Shown here piece by piece: positions 23,785 through 31,774 of a DNA stretch of 64,000 nucleotides. Under the pieces are notes generated by a model. The model made no database searches, was not told the DNA's origin, and was given only the letters and a program-made list of their open reading frames with translations. The first letter of the stretch is position 1. Each line of letters starts with the position of its first letter. The DNA is from JABDCD01 sp964469525 (GTDB lineage: Bacteria > Pseudomonadota > Alphaproteobacteria > Rickettsiales > SXRF01): contig CAYXYU010000004.1 of assembly GCA_964469525.1 (NCBI GenBank), positions 100,009-164,008 on the forward strand. Reading direction: 5' to 3'. The translations under genes were made by a program, and so were the position numbers.

Positions 23785-24333
23785 TTATTTCAGGGTATTA
23801 AGATACGCGATCAGGTTGGCTCTGTCTTGCGGATTCTTGATGCCGGCGAAGGACATCTTGGTGCCGGGGATGTATTTCGACGGGGCGGTCAGGAAATCCG
23901 AAAGCTCCTGGAAACCCCAGCTCTTTTTGCCGTGCAGGTCCTTCAGCGCCTGGGAATAGTTGAATCCATCGCTGTGGGCGAAGGTGCTGCCTACGATGCC
24001 CCACTGGTTGGGGCCGACACCATTCTTTCCGCCGCGGTCGAACGTGTGGCAGGCGGTGCATTTCTTAATCAGCGCCTGGCCGGCAGCAACATCGGCCTTG
24101 GCCATGAAGGGTGCGATATCAACCGACTTTTCTTCTTCTTGTGCTACCTGCGTGCCTTCAGCGGTTTCTTCGGCGCCCGCGATGGTATATCCTCGCTTGA
24201 CCTCAGCCTCGTGATGTTCGCCCAATGTACCGGTATAAAGCGCCTCTGCCATCAGCCCCGCCGCCATGGCGATGACGCCCGCCAGCAGAACAGCACCGAC
24301 GATTTTATTCAATTCAAAACCCGAATCGTTCAT
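23785..24333 (-). CDS. cycM: Membrane-anchored cytochrome c (CycM/c552 type)
   Basis: From the ATG at 24333 the protein has 182 residues. It has an uncleaved N-terminal anchor (GAVLLAGVIAMAAGLMAEALY), a charged glutamate-rich linker, and one class I cytochrome c domain with the heme site CTACH and a Met ligand in the YIPGTKMSFAGIKNPQDRANLIAYL end. Membrane-bound cytochromes of this type pass electrons from the bc1 complex to the aa3 oxidase. The petABC genes lie 5 kb away in the same window. The frame is open 21 codons further upstream, but MNDSGFELNKIVGAVL is the typical start. Confidence 0.93.
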   Translation of the reverse strand: MNDSGFELNKIVGAVLLAGVIAMAAGLMAEALYTGTLGEHHEAEVKRGYTIAGAEETAEGTQVAQEEEKSVDIAPFMAKADVAAGQALIKKCTACHTFDRGGKNGVGPNQWGIVGSTFAHSDGFNYSQALKDLHGKKSWGFQELSDFLTAPSKYIPGTKMSFAGIKNPQDRANLIAYLNTLK

Positions 24334-24413
24334 GAGGATCCTTGCAGCATAGGTAGGAACGGGAGTCTTTATAATATGCTGGCCATGCTCTCGCAATAGA
24401 TTATAGAGAATAG

Positions 24414-25139
24414 ATGCATCTGATCATCCTTATCCCTGCGCGCATGGCGTCGACGCGACTTCCCGGCAAGCCTATGGCGCTGATCGAGGGGGAACCGATG
24501 ATCGTGCGGGTCTGGCGCCGCGCCATGGAGGCAAAGGAAGGCGAGGTGGCGGTGGCCTGCGATGGAAAGAAAATCGCCGATGCAATCACGAAAGCCGGGG
24601 GCAGGGCAGTCGTTACCGATCCGGAACTGCCGTCCGGCTCTGACCGCATCTGGCAGGCGCTGCAGAAGATCGACCCGGAGAAACAGTATGACGTGATCAT
24701 CAATCTGCAGGGCGATATGCCGACGCTCGATCCCGCAATTATTAGAAAAGCCGCGACACTGCTGAAAGATCCATCGGTGGATATCGGCACGCTGGCGGCA
24801 GTGATTACGGACGAGCAGGAAAAAACCGATCCGTCAGTGGTAAAGGCGGTGATTGATGCGGATGGCCGCGCCGTTGCCTTTACCCGTACGGCCACGCCGT
24901 CCCTTGATGGGCATTTTCTGCACCATATAGGAATATATGCCTATCGGCGCGCAGCGCTGGAAAAATTTGTCAGACTGCCGCCGAGCCCGCTTGAAAAGAA
25001 GGAAAAACTGGAGCAGCTTAGGGCGATGGAGGCGGGCATGCGCATCAACGTGGCGGTGGTGGATACCATGCCGCTGGGCGTCGATACGCCGGAAACACTG
25101 GAAACAGCAAGGAGGTGGTATGAGCAGGCAGGTCGGTAA
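24414..25139 (+). CDS. kdsB: 3-deoxy-manno-octulosonate cytidylyltransferase
   Basis: KdsB activates KDO with CTP for lipid A core synthesis; 241 residues. Marks are IPARMASTRLPGKPM at the start, the DGKKIADA box, GSDRIWQAL, NLQGDMPTLDP, and the C-terminal HIGIYAYRRAALEKF and SPLEKKEKLEQLRAMEAGMRI. It fits with LPS transport genes lptD and lptE elsewhere in the window. Its end overlaps the adenosine kinase gene by 20 bases. Confidence 0.97.
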   Translation: MHLIILIPARMASTRLPGKPMALIEGEPMIVRVWRRAMEAKEGEVAVACDGKKIADAITKAGGRAVVTDPELPSGSDRIWQALQKIDPEKQYDVIINLQGDMPTLDPAIIRKAATLLKDPSVDIGTLAAVITDEQEKTDPSVVKAVIDADGRAVAFTRTATPSLDGHFLHHIGIYAYRRAALEKFVRLPPSPLEKKEKLEQLRAMEAGMRINVAVVDTMPLGVDTPETLETARRWYEQAGR

Positions 25140-26112
25140 CAGCATGTTTGATGTGGCCGGCATCGGCAATGCCATTGTCGATGTGCTTAGTTTCACCGAG
25201 GAGCACTTCATCGGCGAACTGGGAATCACCAAGGGAAGCATGACGCTGGTCGACGAGCAACGCGCCAAGGCGCTCTACCGCAAGATGGGACAGGCGACGG
25301 AATGCTCCGGCGGCTCAGTCGCCAATACGCTGGCTGGCATGGCCTCGCTCGGCGCCAAGACCGCCTTCATTGGAAAAGTGGCAGGCGACCAGCTCGGTTC
25401 GATTTTTGTGCACGACCTGCACGCGGTCGGCGTGCATTTCTCGACGCCGCCGGCCCTGAGTGGCCCGTCTACCGCCAGTTGTTTTGTCTATGTCACGCCC
25501 GATGCACAGCGTACCATGGCTACCTATATCGGCGCCTGCAGTCTGGTGTCCGAAGCCGACATCGACGAGCAGCTTATCGAACATGCGGCGGTAACCTATA
25601 TTGAAGGCTATTTGTGGGACACGAAAGGCGCCAAGGACGCCATCCGCAAAGCCATCGGCATTGCCCATCAGGCGGGGCGCAAAGTGGCCTTCACCCTCTC
25701 CGATACCTTCTGCGTCGACCGCCACCGCGACGAGTTTCTGCGGCTGATCGAGAGCGATATCGACCTGCTGTTCGCCAACGAGGCCGAGGTTAAGTCGCTC
25801 TACCGCACACACGATCTTGACACCGCGCTCGATCAGGTGTGCGGCGCATGCGAAATCGCCGTAGTGACGCGCAGCGAGAAAGGCAGCGTCGTACTGACCG
25901 CCGATGCGGTCGAGCATGTGCCGACCGCACCGGTCGCCAAAGTGATCGACACCACGGGTGCCGGCGATCTTTATGCCAGCGGGTTTCTCTACGGTATGAC
26001 GCGGGGGTGGGACCTGGCTGCCTGTGCCCGTCTCGGCAATCGCTGTGCCGGTGAGATCATCACCCAGATTGGTGCGCGCAGCATGCGGCCGCTGCGCAAC
26101 CTGGTGGCCTAG
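25120..26112 (+). CDS. PfkB-family kinase, probably adenosine kinase
   Basis: This 330-residue sugar kinase of the ribokinase/PfkB fold has N-terminal DVAGIGNAIVDVLSF, the PfkB signature 1 region CSGGSVANTLAGMASLGAKTAFIGKV, and signature 2 DTTGAGDLYASGFLYGM with the catalytic Asp. The alphaproteobacterial members with this layout are annotated as adenosine kinases; the substrate is not proven by sequence. The ATG at 25120 is fixed by a strong AGGAGGTG just upstream, inside the end of kdsB. Its TAG overlaps the ampG GTG by one base. Confidence 0.9.
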   Translation: MSRQVGNSMFDVAGIGNAIVDVLSFTEEHFIGELGITKGSMTLVDEQRAKALYRKMGQATECSGGSVANTLAGMASLGAKTAFIGKVAGDQLGSIFVHDLHAVGVHFSTPPALSGPSTASCFVYVTPDAQRTMATYIGACSLVSEADIDEQLIEHAAVTYIEGYLWDTKGAKDAIRKAIGIAHQAGRKVAFTLSDTFCVDRHRDEFLRLIESDIDLLFANEAEVKSLYRTHDLDTALDQVCGACEIAVVTRSEKGSVVLTADAVEHVPTAPVAKVIDTTGAGDLYASGFLYGMTRGWDLAACARLGNRCAGEIITQIGARSMRPLRNLVA

Positions 26113-27395
26113 TGATCGGCGTACTGAAAGATTTTCTTCTTGTCTACACGCAGCCGAAAATCATCGCGGTGCTGCTGCTGGGGCTGGTCAGCGGACTGCC
26201 GCTGGCGCTCACGGCTTCGACGCTTGGCGTCTGGCTGACCGAGGCGGGCGTCAGCAAAGCCGCTATCGGACTGTTTGCCGCCGTCTCGACGCCTTACGCA
26301 TTAAAATTCCTTTGGTCACCGCTGATGGATGGCACGCGCTTCCCCCTTCTGTCGAGACTGTTCGGGCGTCGCCGCGGCTGGATGATTGCCACCCAGATCG
26401 GGCTGATCATAAGCATCGTGCTGCTGGGGCTGGCCGACCCGGCGCAGAACGCCGTAGCCACGGCATTGTGCGCGCTGCTGGTGGCCATCTGCTCGGCCAG
26501 CCAGGACATCGTGATTGACGCGTACCGGGTGGAGATTCTGAAACCGGAGCAGCAGGGGGCGGGCGCGGCGGCGGTCGTGCTCGGCTACCGGCTCGGCATG
26601 ATCGTTTCGACGGCGGGTGCGTTGTATCTCGCCACCTATACCAGCTGGATGCTGACCTACGGGATCATGGCATCGCTCATCCTCATCGGTACCATCACCG
26701 TGCTGGTCACCGGCGAGCCGGAAGAGGGGGAGGAGCAGCCGCCGGCCTACCGCGGCGATGTCGTGCAATGGTTCAGGGATTCGGTCATCGCCCCTTTCAC
26801 CGAGTTCATGACGCGCGACCACTGGCTGGCGGTGCTGCTGTTCGTGCTGCTGTACAAGTTCGGCGACGCCTTCATGGGGGTGATGACCAATCCCTTCCTG
26901 ATCGATATCGGTTTTCTGAAAACCGACATCGCCAATATCGTGAAACTCTACGGCATCGCTGCCACCATCATCGGCAGCCTGATCGGCGGCACGCTGGTTT
27001 ACCGGCTCGGGGTGATGAAGAGCCTATGGATTGGCGGGATCGCGCAGATGCTGACCAACCTGGTGTTCGTGGCGCAGGCGAGAATCGGCGCTGACACGGG
27101 CTTCCTCGCCCTCACCATCACGCTGGAAAATGTCAGCGGCGGCATGGGCACCGCCGCTTTCGTCGCCTATATCAGCAATCTAACCAACCGCCGCTTCACC
27201 GCCACGCAATACGCGCTGCTTTCCTCCTTCGCCGCCTTCGGCCGCACCTGGCTCTCCACCCCCGCGGGCCTGTTCGCCGAAACGCTGGGCTGGGCCTGGT
27301 TCTTCGTGCTGGCCACCATGCTTGCCATCCCCGGTCTTGCGGTGCTGTGGTGGCTGACACGCCGCGTAAGCGTGTCACAACCGGCGGCGGCTTAG
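26112..27395 (+). CDS. ampG: AmpG-like muropeptide permease (MFS)
   Basis: This inner-membrane major-facilitator protein has 427 residues and about 12 helices. AmpG imports anhydro-muropeptides for cell-wall recycling. Family marks are LLGLVSGLPLALTASTLGVWLTEAGVSKAAIGLF, YALKFLWSPLMDGTRFP, RRRGWMIATQIGLI, SASQDIVIDAYRVEIL, and ALLSSFAAFGRTWLSTPAG. The GTG start overlaps the kinase stop by one base. Its 3' end overlaps the convergent hemF by four bases. Confidence 0.94.
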   Translation: MIGVLKDFLLVYTQPKIIAVLLLGLVSGLPLALTASTLGVWLTEAGVSKAAIGLFAAVSTPYALKFLWSPLMDGTRFPLLSRLFGRRRGWMIATQIGLIISIVLLGLADPAQNAVATALCALLVAICSASQDIVIDAYRVEILKPEQQGAGAAAVVLGYRLGMIVSTAGALYLATYTSWMLTYGIMASLILIGTITVLVTGEPEEGEEQPPAYRGDVVQWFRDSVIAPFTEFMTRDHWLAVLLFVLLYKFGDAFMGVMTNPFLIDIGFLKTDIANIVKLYGIAATIIGSLIGGTLVYRLGVMKSLWIGGIAQMLTNLVFVAQARIGADTGFLALTITLENVSGGMGTAAFVAYISNLTNRRFTATQYALLSSFAAFGRTWLSTPAGLFAETLGWAWFFVLATMLAIPGLAVLWWLTRRVSVSQPAAA

Positions 27396-28288
27396 CCCCA
27401 CTTCACCTCAGGCGGCAGGGACATCAGGATCGCTTCGACATTGCCGCCGGTCATCAGGCCGAAGCGTGTGCCGCGGTCATAGAGCAGGTTGAACTCGACA
27501 TAGCGCCCGCGCCGCTGGAGCTGGTGCTCGCGCTGCTCCGCAGTCCATGCCTTGTGCATGTGGCGGCGTACCAGCTGCGGATAGATGTCGAGAAACGTCT
27601 CGCCAACACGTTGGGTGAAGGCAAAATCCTGCTGCCAGTTGCCGGTGTTGATATAGTCGTAAAAAATGCCGCCGACGCCGCGCGGTTCATTGCGATGCTT
27701 CAGAAAGAAATACTCATCGCACCATTTTTTAAATTTGGGGTAGTAATTCGCATCGAACGCATCGCAAGTCGCTTTCAAAGCAGCATGGAAGTTTGCCGTA
27801 TCTTTGTCATCGGGATAAATCGGCGTTAGATCCGCTCCCCCTCCGAACCATTGCTTCTTTCCTTCTCCGACCACAATCATCCGCGTGTTCATATGCACGG
27901 CTGGGACGAGCGGCGAGCGCATATGCGCCACCAGCGAAATGCCGCTGGCCCAGAAGCGCGGGTCTTCACTTGCACCCGGAATTTCCCTCCGCATCGCCTC
28001 GGAAAATTCACCGTGCACCGTCGAGATATTGACACCTACCTTCTCGAACACCCGACCTTTCATGATGGACATTTCGCCTCCGCCGCCTTCCGCGCGCGTC
28101 CACGCGGTTCTTTTGAAGCGTCTAGGCTCTGCGCGGTCAGCAGACCGTGCCAGCCCCGAGCCTTGTCCCATGGAATTTTCAGCAGAAAATTCCGGGGACA
28201 TTTCTATCTCCTCGAATTCAGCGCAAATCCGGTCGCGCAGCTGGCGAAACCAGTCGGCGGCGATTTTTTTCTGTTCATCGAGCGTCAT
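27392..28288 (-). CDS. hemF: Oxygen-dependent coproporphyrinogen III oxidase
   Basis: HemF carries out the aerobic oxidative decarboxylation of coproporphyrinogen III to protoporphyrinogen IX in heme synthesis; 298 residues. Marks are GGGGEMSIMKGRVFEKVGVNISTVHGEF, SLVAHMRSPLVPAVHMNTRMI, WFGGGADLTPIYP, HRNEPRGVGGIFYDY and RRGRYVEFNLLYDRGTRFGL. Residues 30-55, between the N-terminal helix and the RRFKRTAW strand, are longer than usual and are encoded by two palindromes with the same AGCA loop. They read as an in-frame repeat insertion. The start overlaps the trmL stop (ATGA). Confidence 0.97.
   Translation of the reverse strand: MTLDEQKKIAADWFRQLRDRICAEFEEIEMSPEFSAENSMGQGSGLARSADRAEPRRFKRTAWTRAEGGGGEMSIMKGRVFEKVGVNISTVHGEFSEAMRREIPGASEDPRFWASGISLVAHMRSPLVPAVHMNTRMIVVGEGKKQWFGGGADLTPIYPDDKDTANFHAALKATCDAFDANYYPKFKKWCDEYFFLKHRNEPRGVGGIFYDYINTGNWQQDFAFTQRVGETFLDIYPQLVRRHMHKAWTAEQREHQLQRRGRYVEFNLLYDRGTRFGLMTGGNVEAILMSLPPEVKWG
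28124..28201. repeat. In-frame palindromic insertion in hemF
   Basis: Two stem-loops lie in tandem. 28164-28180 pairs with 28185-28200 through a 9-bp perfect core (GGAATTTTC/GAAAATTCC) and outer TGTCCC/GGGACA. CGGTC (28134-28138) pairs with GACCG (28143-28147), bracketed by GGCTC/GAGCC (28125-28129, 28158-28162). Both inner loops are AGCA. The 26 codons are read through in hemF. Confidence 0.7.
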
Positions 28289-28743
28289 GGAGGAAATCCA
28301 TCGGTTTGCCGTAAGGCTTCGCCCAGCACCATGCCGGCGGCAGTCGCCATGTTAAGCGAACGCGCGGGTGCTTGCAGCGGAATTTTTACGCGCGCATCGG
28401 CGGCCTGATGCACTTCCTCCGGAACGCCGGACGTCTCGCGCCCGAGCAGCAATATGTCATCCGGCAGGAAACTGAATTCTGTGTAATTTTCAGCTGCCTT
28501 GGTGGATAACAGCACCAGCCGCCCTGCCTGCCCTTGTTTAAACTCCATGAAACGCGGCCATGACGCGTGCCGCACGATGGTAGCCAGGTCGAAATAATCC
28601 ATGGCGACGCGCCGCAGCCGCCGGTGGTCCAGCGGGAACCCGCACGGCTCGATGATATGCAGCGCCACGCCCAGGCAGGCCGAGAGACGGATCAGGCTGC
28701 CGGCATTCTGCGGGATATCTGGTTCATACAGCACAATAATCAT
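28285..28743 (-). CDS. trmL: tRNA (cytidine/uridine-34 2'-O)-methyltransferase TrmL
   Basis: This SPOUT-fold methyltransferase acts on the wobble base of tRNA-Leu isoacceptors. From the ATG at 28743 it has 152 residues, the usual size. Marks are VLYEPDIPQNAGSLIRLSACLG, LHIIEPCGFPLDHRRLRRVAMDYFD, LLLGRETSGVPEEV and ARSLNMATAAGMVLGEALRQ (knot region). The frame is open 36 codons further upstream, but that stretch has no family match. It is translationally coupled to hemF. Confidence 0.95.
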   Translation of the reverse strand: MIIVLYEPDIPQNAGSLIRLSACLGVALHIIEPCGFPLDHRRLRRVAMDYFDLATIVRHASWPRFMEFKQGQAGRLVLLSTKAAENYTEFSFLPDDILLLGRETSGVPEEVHQAADARVKIPLQAPARSLNMATAAGMVLGEALRQTDGFPP

Positions 28744-28822
28744 GAATATCAGTATGTTAGCCTTTGACACCAAAACGTAACAAAAAAGCGGTTTATAATC
28801 CCGCCGGAATTTGGCAGAATTT

Positions 28823-28838
28823 ACCTTATATATAAGGT
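28823..28838. promoter_or_regulatory. Perfect 16-bp palindrome in the trmL / small-ORF divergent region
   Basis: ACCTTATATATAAGGT is fully self-complementary and lies 27 bases before the ATG of the 74-aa ORF and 79 bases from the trmL start on the other side. Its form suits a dimeric regulator; which one is unknown. Confidence 0.5.
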
Positions 28839-28864
28839 GATACAACCCCATCCTTTAAGAGAAT

Positions 28865-29089
28865 ATGCCGCTTCGCATGATTGCCGACCCCAGAATGAGC
28901 GCCTTCTACCTGCTGACCGGCGTCACTTTCGTCAGCTTCGCCTCCGGCTTCGGCGTCTGCCTGTTCAACCTAGACACGGTGGATGCATGCGTCGCCGTGG
29001 CCGAAACCTGGCTTGGTATTTTCCGCGCCGTCGGCGATCACATCATCAACTGGGCCTTCGCGATTATCAGCAAAGTTTTTGGCAACTAG
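28865..29089 (+). CDS. Small hydrophobic protein, 74 aa, upstream of petABC
   Basis: I do not recognise it. The product has a hydrophobic segment at about 14-34 (FYLLTGVTFVSFASGFGVCLF) and a second amphipathic one near the end (IINWAFAIISKVF). Two cysteines lie at about 32 and 42. A weak AAGAGA ribosome site precedes the ATG. It lies 92 bp before petA on the same strand, behind a 16-bp palindrome. A role around the bc1 complex is possible but rests on position only. Confidence 0.55.
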   Translation: MPLRMIADPRMSAFYLLTGVTFVSFASGFGVCLFNLDTVDACVAVAETWLGIFRAVGDHIINWAFAIISKVFGN

Positions 29090-29119
29090 CTGAATTTTTC
29101 CTGCCGGCGTTTCTTTAAG

Positions 29120-29177
29120 TTGAAACTTCATCCGGTTTTGTTATAGAAACGTCTCAACACTTCATCCGCTTGAGACG
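29120..29177 (+). promoter_or_regulatory. Candidate petA promoter and leader hairpin
   Basis: TTGAAA (29120-29125) and TATAGA (29142-29147) are spaced by 16 bases, a fair sigma-70-like pair. Just downstream, CGTCTCAA (29150-29157) and TTGAGACG (29170-29177) form a perfect 8-bp stem with a 12-nt loop. The right arm ends four bases before the petA ATG, where the ribosome binds. Confidence 0.55.
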
Positions 29178-29181
29178 TTCA

Positions 29182-29745
29182 ATGAGCCAATCCCTTCCTT
29201 CCGCCTCCTCCAACATTGATTCCAGCGGAACGACCCGCCGCGATTTCATGATGCTGACCGCCTCGGCGCTGGCCGGGGTAGGGGCTGCCGCCGCGGCCTG
29301 GCCATTTGTCAACAGCATGAACCCCGCCGCCGATGTGCTGGCGCTGGCCTCGGTCGAAGTAGATCTGTCGCCGATCGCGCCGGGCCAGACGATCAAGGTC
29401 AAGTGGCGTGGCGTGCCGGTCTTCATCCGCCACCGTACGCCGGAGGATATAGCCGCCTCGCGTGCGGTCGATATCAGTGAGCTGCCCGATCCTCAGACCG
29501 ATGCTGAGCGTGTCCAGAAGGGCCATGAACAATGGCTGGTCATGGTCGGGGTATGCACGCATCTGGGCTGCATTCCGCTCTCCGGCGCCGGCGAATATGG
29601 CGGCAGCGACAATGGCGGCTGGTTCTGCCCTTGCCATGGCTCGCATTACGACACGGCGGGCCGCATCCGCAAGGGCCCGGCCCCGAAGAATTTGGCTGTG
29701 CCTGCATATACTTTTCTCAGCGACAACCGCATCAAGATCGGCTAG
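29182..29745 (+). CDS. petA: Ubiquinol-cytochrome c reductase Rieske subunit
   Basis: This is the [2Fe-2S] protein of the bc1 complex, with 187 residues from the ATG at 29182 (a TTG four codons upstream is less likely). A twin-arginine signal/anchor has RRDFM at about 19-23 and a hydrophobic stretch to about 45. Rieske cluster ligands are CTHLGC (Cys125, His127) and CPCHGSHYD (Cys149, His152), with the disulfide cysteines 130 and 151 present. The protein accepts electrons from ubiquinol in the periplasm. It heads a petABC operon: petB starts six bases after its stop. Confidence 0.97.
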   Translation: MSQSLPSASSNIDSSGTTRRDFMMLTASALAGVGAAAAAWPFVNSMNPAADVLALASVEVDLSPIAPGQTIKVKWRGVPVFIRHRTPEDIAASRAVDISELPDPQTDAERVQKGHEQWLVMVGVCTHLGCIPLSGAGEYGGSDNGGWFCPCHGSHYDTAGRIRKGPAPKNLAVPAYTFLSDNRIKIG

Positions 29746-29750
29746 GCAGC

Positions 29751-30980
29751 ATGGCGACTCCTCCCAAAGAACAGGCTCCCGGAATCATCGGCTGGATTGA
29801 ATACCGCCTGCCGATTTTCTCCTGGCTGGATAACACCGTCGGCCGCAACTATCCGGCGCCGCGCAACCTGAACTACTGGTGGAGCTTCGGCTCGATCGCC
29901 GGGCTGGTGCTGGTGCTGCAGATTGCCACCGGCATTTTCCTCGCCATGCATTACACCCCGCATGCGAACATGGCCTTCGACAGCGTCGAGAACATCATGC
30001 GCAACGTCAATTACGGCTGGCTGCTGCGCTACGCGCATGCGGTCGGCGCCTCGATGTTCTTTGTCGTCGTCTACATCCATATCTTCCGGGGCCTCTATTA
30101 CGGGTCGTATAAAACGCCACGCGAGCTGCTGTGGTGGCTCGGCATCATCATCCTGCTGCTGATGATGGCTACCGCCTTCATGGGCTACGTGCTCCCCTGG
30201 GGGCAGATGAGCTTCTGGGGCGCCACGGTGATTACTAACATGTTCTCAGCCATTCCCGGCGTCGGTGAGTCGATCGTCACCTGGCTGTGGGGTGGTTTCG
30301 CGGTTGATAACCCAACGCTGAACCGTTTCTTCTCGCTACATTACCTGTTCCCGTTCCTGATCGTAGGGGTGGTGATTTTCCATATCTGGGCGCTGCATCA
30401 GCACGGCTCGAACAACCCGCTGGGCATCGACGTCAAATCGCCGCAGGACACCATCCCCTTCCATCCTTACTATACCTATAAGGATGCGTTCGGCTTCGGC
30501 GTGTTCTTCCTGATCTTCGCCTGGTTCGTGTTCTTCTCGCCCAACTCGCTCGGCCACCCCGACAATTACATTCCCGCCAACCCGATGGTGACGCCGCCAC
30601 ATATCGTGCCCGAATGGTATTTTCTGCCCTTCTATGCCATCCTGCGTGCCATTCCCGACAAGCTGCTTGGCGTGCTGGCCATGTTCGGTGCCATCCTGAT
30701 TTTCTTTGTGTTGCCGTGGATCGACCGCAGCAAGGTGAGAAGCGCCACCTTTCGCCCGATGACGCGCATTCTGTTCTGGCTGTTCCTGGCCGACTGCATT
30801 CTGCTTGGGTATATCGGCGCCAAGCCGCCGGAGGGTATTTATATTACCATCGGCCGTCTCGCCACCTTCTATTATTTCGCGCATTTCCCCTTGTTATGGT
30901 TCGTAAGCAAGCGCGAGAAAACGCTGCCCTTGCCGGAGAGCATCGGCAAAGCGGTGCTTTCATCACCGGCGCATCATTGA
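29751..30980 (+). CDS. petB: Ubiquinol-cytochrome c reductase cytochrome b
   Basis: Cytochrome b carries both quinone sites of the bc1 complex; 409 residues with eight membrane helices. Marks are LPIFSWLDNTVGRNYPAPRNLNYWWSFG, heme-ligand histidines in YAHAVGASMFFVVVYIHIFRG and in the LHYLFPFLIVGVVIFHIWALH helix, GYVLPWGQMSFWGATVITN, and the Qo-site PEWYFLPFYAILRAIPDK. The ATG at 29751 is the family-typical start; the longer open frame is a shadow of petA. petC begins seven bases after its stop. Confidence 0.98.
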   Translation: MATPPKEQAPGIIGWIEYRLPIFSWLDNTVGRNYPAPRNLNYWWSFGSIAGLVLVLQIATGIFLAMHYTPHANMAFDSVENIMRNVNYGWLLRYAHAVGASMFFVVVYIHIFRGLYYGSYKTPRELLWWLGIIILLLMMATAFMGYVLPWGQMSFWGATVITNMFSAIPGVGESIVTWLWGGFAVDNPTLNRFFSLHYLFPFLIVGVVIFHIWALHQHGSNNPLGIDVKSPQDTIPFHPYYTYKDAFGFGVFFLIFAWFVFFSPNSLGHPDNYIPANPMVTPPHIVPEWYFLPFYAILRAIPDKLLGVLAMFGAILIFFVLPWIDRSKVRSATFRPMTRILFWLFLADCILLGYIGAKPPEGIYITIGRLATFYYFAHFPLLWFVSKREKTLPLPESIGKAVLSSPAHH

Positions 30981-30987
30981 GGCAGTT

Positions 30988-31743
30988 ATGAAAAAAATAA
31001 TCTTTCTCGCCTCAATCGCTGCCCTCGCCGCCGGTTATGCCTTTGCCGCGAGCGATCAGAAAGAGCCGCGCGACGCCTATTGGGCGTTCGACGGTATGTT
31101 CGGCACGGTCGATCGGCCGGCAGCGCAGCGTGGGTTCCAGGTGTATAAGGAAGTCTGCGCCGCCTGCCACGGGCTCGAGCGCATCGCCTTCCGCAACTTG
31201 CAGGAGATCGGATTCAGCGAAGCCGAGGTGAAGGCGCTGGCCGCCACCTACCAGATTGAGGACGGCCCGAACGATGCCGGTGAGATGTTCCAGCGTCCCG
31301 GCCGCCCATCCGATTACTTTCCTTCACCGTTCCCGAACGAGAATGCTGCCCGTGCCGCGCATAGCGGTGCCTTCCCTCCGGATTTAAGCCTGATCATCAA
31401 GGCCCGTCAGGATGGCGCCAATTATGTACATTCGCTACTAACCGGTTACGAGCCTCCGCCAGCCGGCGTGATGCTGGAAGGGGCGCAGAGCTACAACCCG
31501 TACTTCCCCGGCGGCAAGATCGTGATGCCGCCGCCGCTGGCCGACGAGCAGGTGGCTTATGAGGATGGGACGGAAGCCAGCATTGAGCAAATGTCGCACG
31601 ATGTGGTGACGTTCCTGCAATGGGCCGCCGAGCCCGAGATGGAAGCCCGCAAGCGCATGGGCATCAAAGTGCTGATATATCTCGCCATCTTCACCGTTTT
31701 CATGTATCTTGCCAAGCGCAACCTGTGGAGAAAGCTCCACTAG
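30988..31743 (+). CDS. petC: Ubiquinol-cytochrome c reductase cytochrome c1
   Basis: Cytochrome c1 is the periplasmic, C-terminally anchored electron-output subunit of bc1; 251 residues. A Sec signal peptide (KKIIFLASIAALAAGYAFAA) is followed by the heme site CAACH, GLERIAFRNLQEIGF, the PPDLSLIIKARQDGANYVHSLLTGY segment, the KIVMPPPL loop with the Met ligand, and a single C-terminal membrane helix (VLIYLAIFTVFMYLAKR). Length is normal for the separate (unfused) petC. Confidence 0.97.
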   Translation: MKKIIFLASIAALAAGYAFAASDQKEPRDAYWAFDGMFGTVDRPAAQRGFQVYKEVCAACHGLERIAFRNLQEIGFSEAEVKALAATYQIEDGPNDAGEMFQRPGRPSDYFPSPFPNENAARAAHSGAFPPDLSLIIKARQDGANYVHSLLTGYEPPPAGVMLEGAQSYNPYFPGGKIVMPPPLADEQVAYEDGTEASIEQMSHDVVTFLQWAAEPEMEARKRMGIKVLIYLAIFTVFMYLAKRNLWRKLH

Positions 31744-31774
31744 GCGAAAGGCAACGCATGGTGGATGGCGGATA

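Noticed and set aside
28124..28201. Interpretation of the hemF insertion as a frameshift or pseudogene
   Set aside because: The frame is intact through all downstream catalytic motifs and the protein ends normally.
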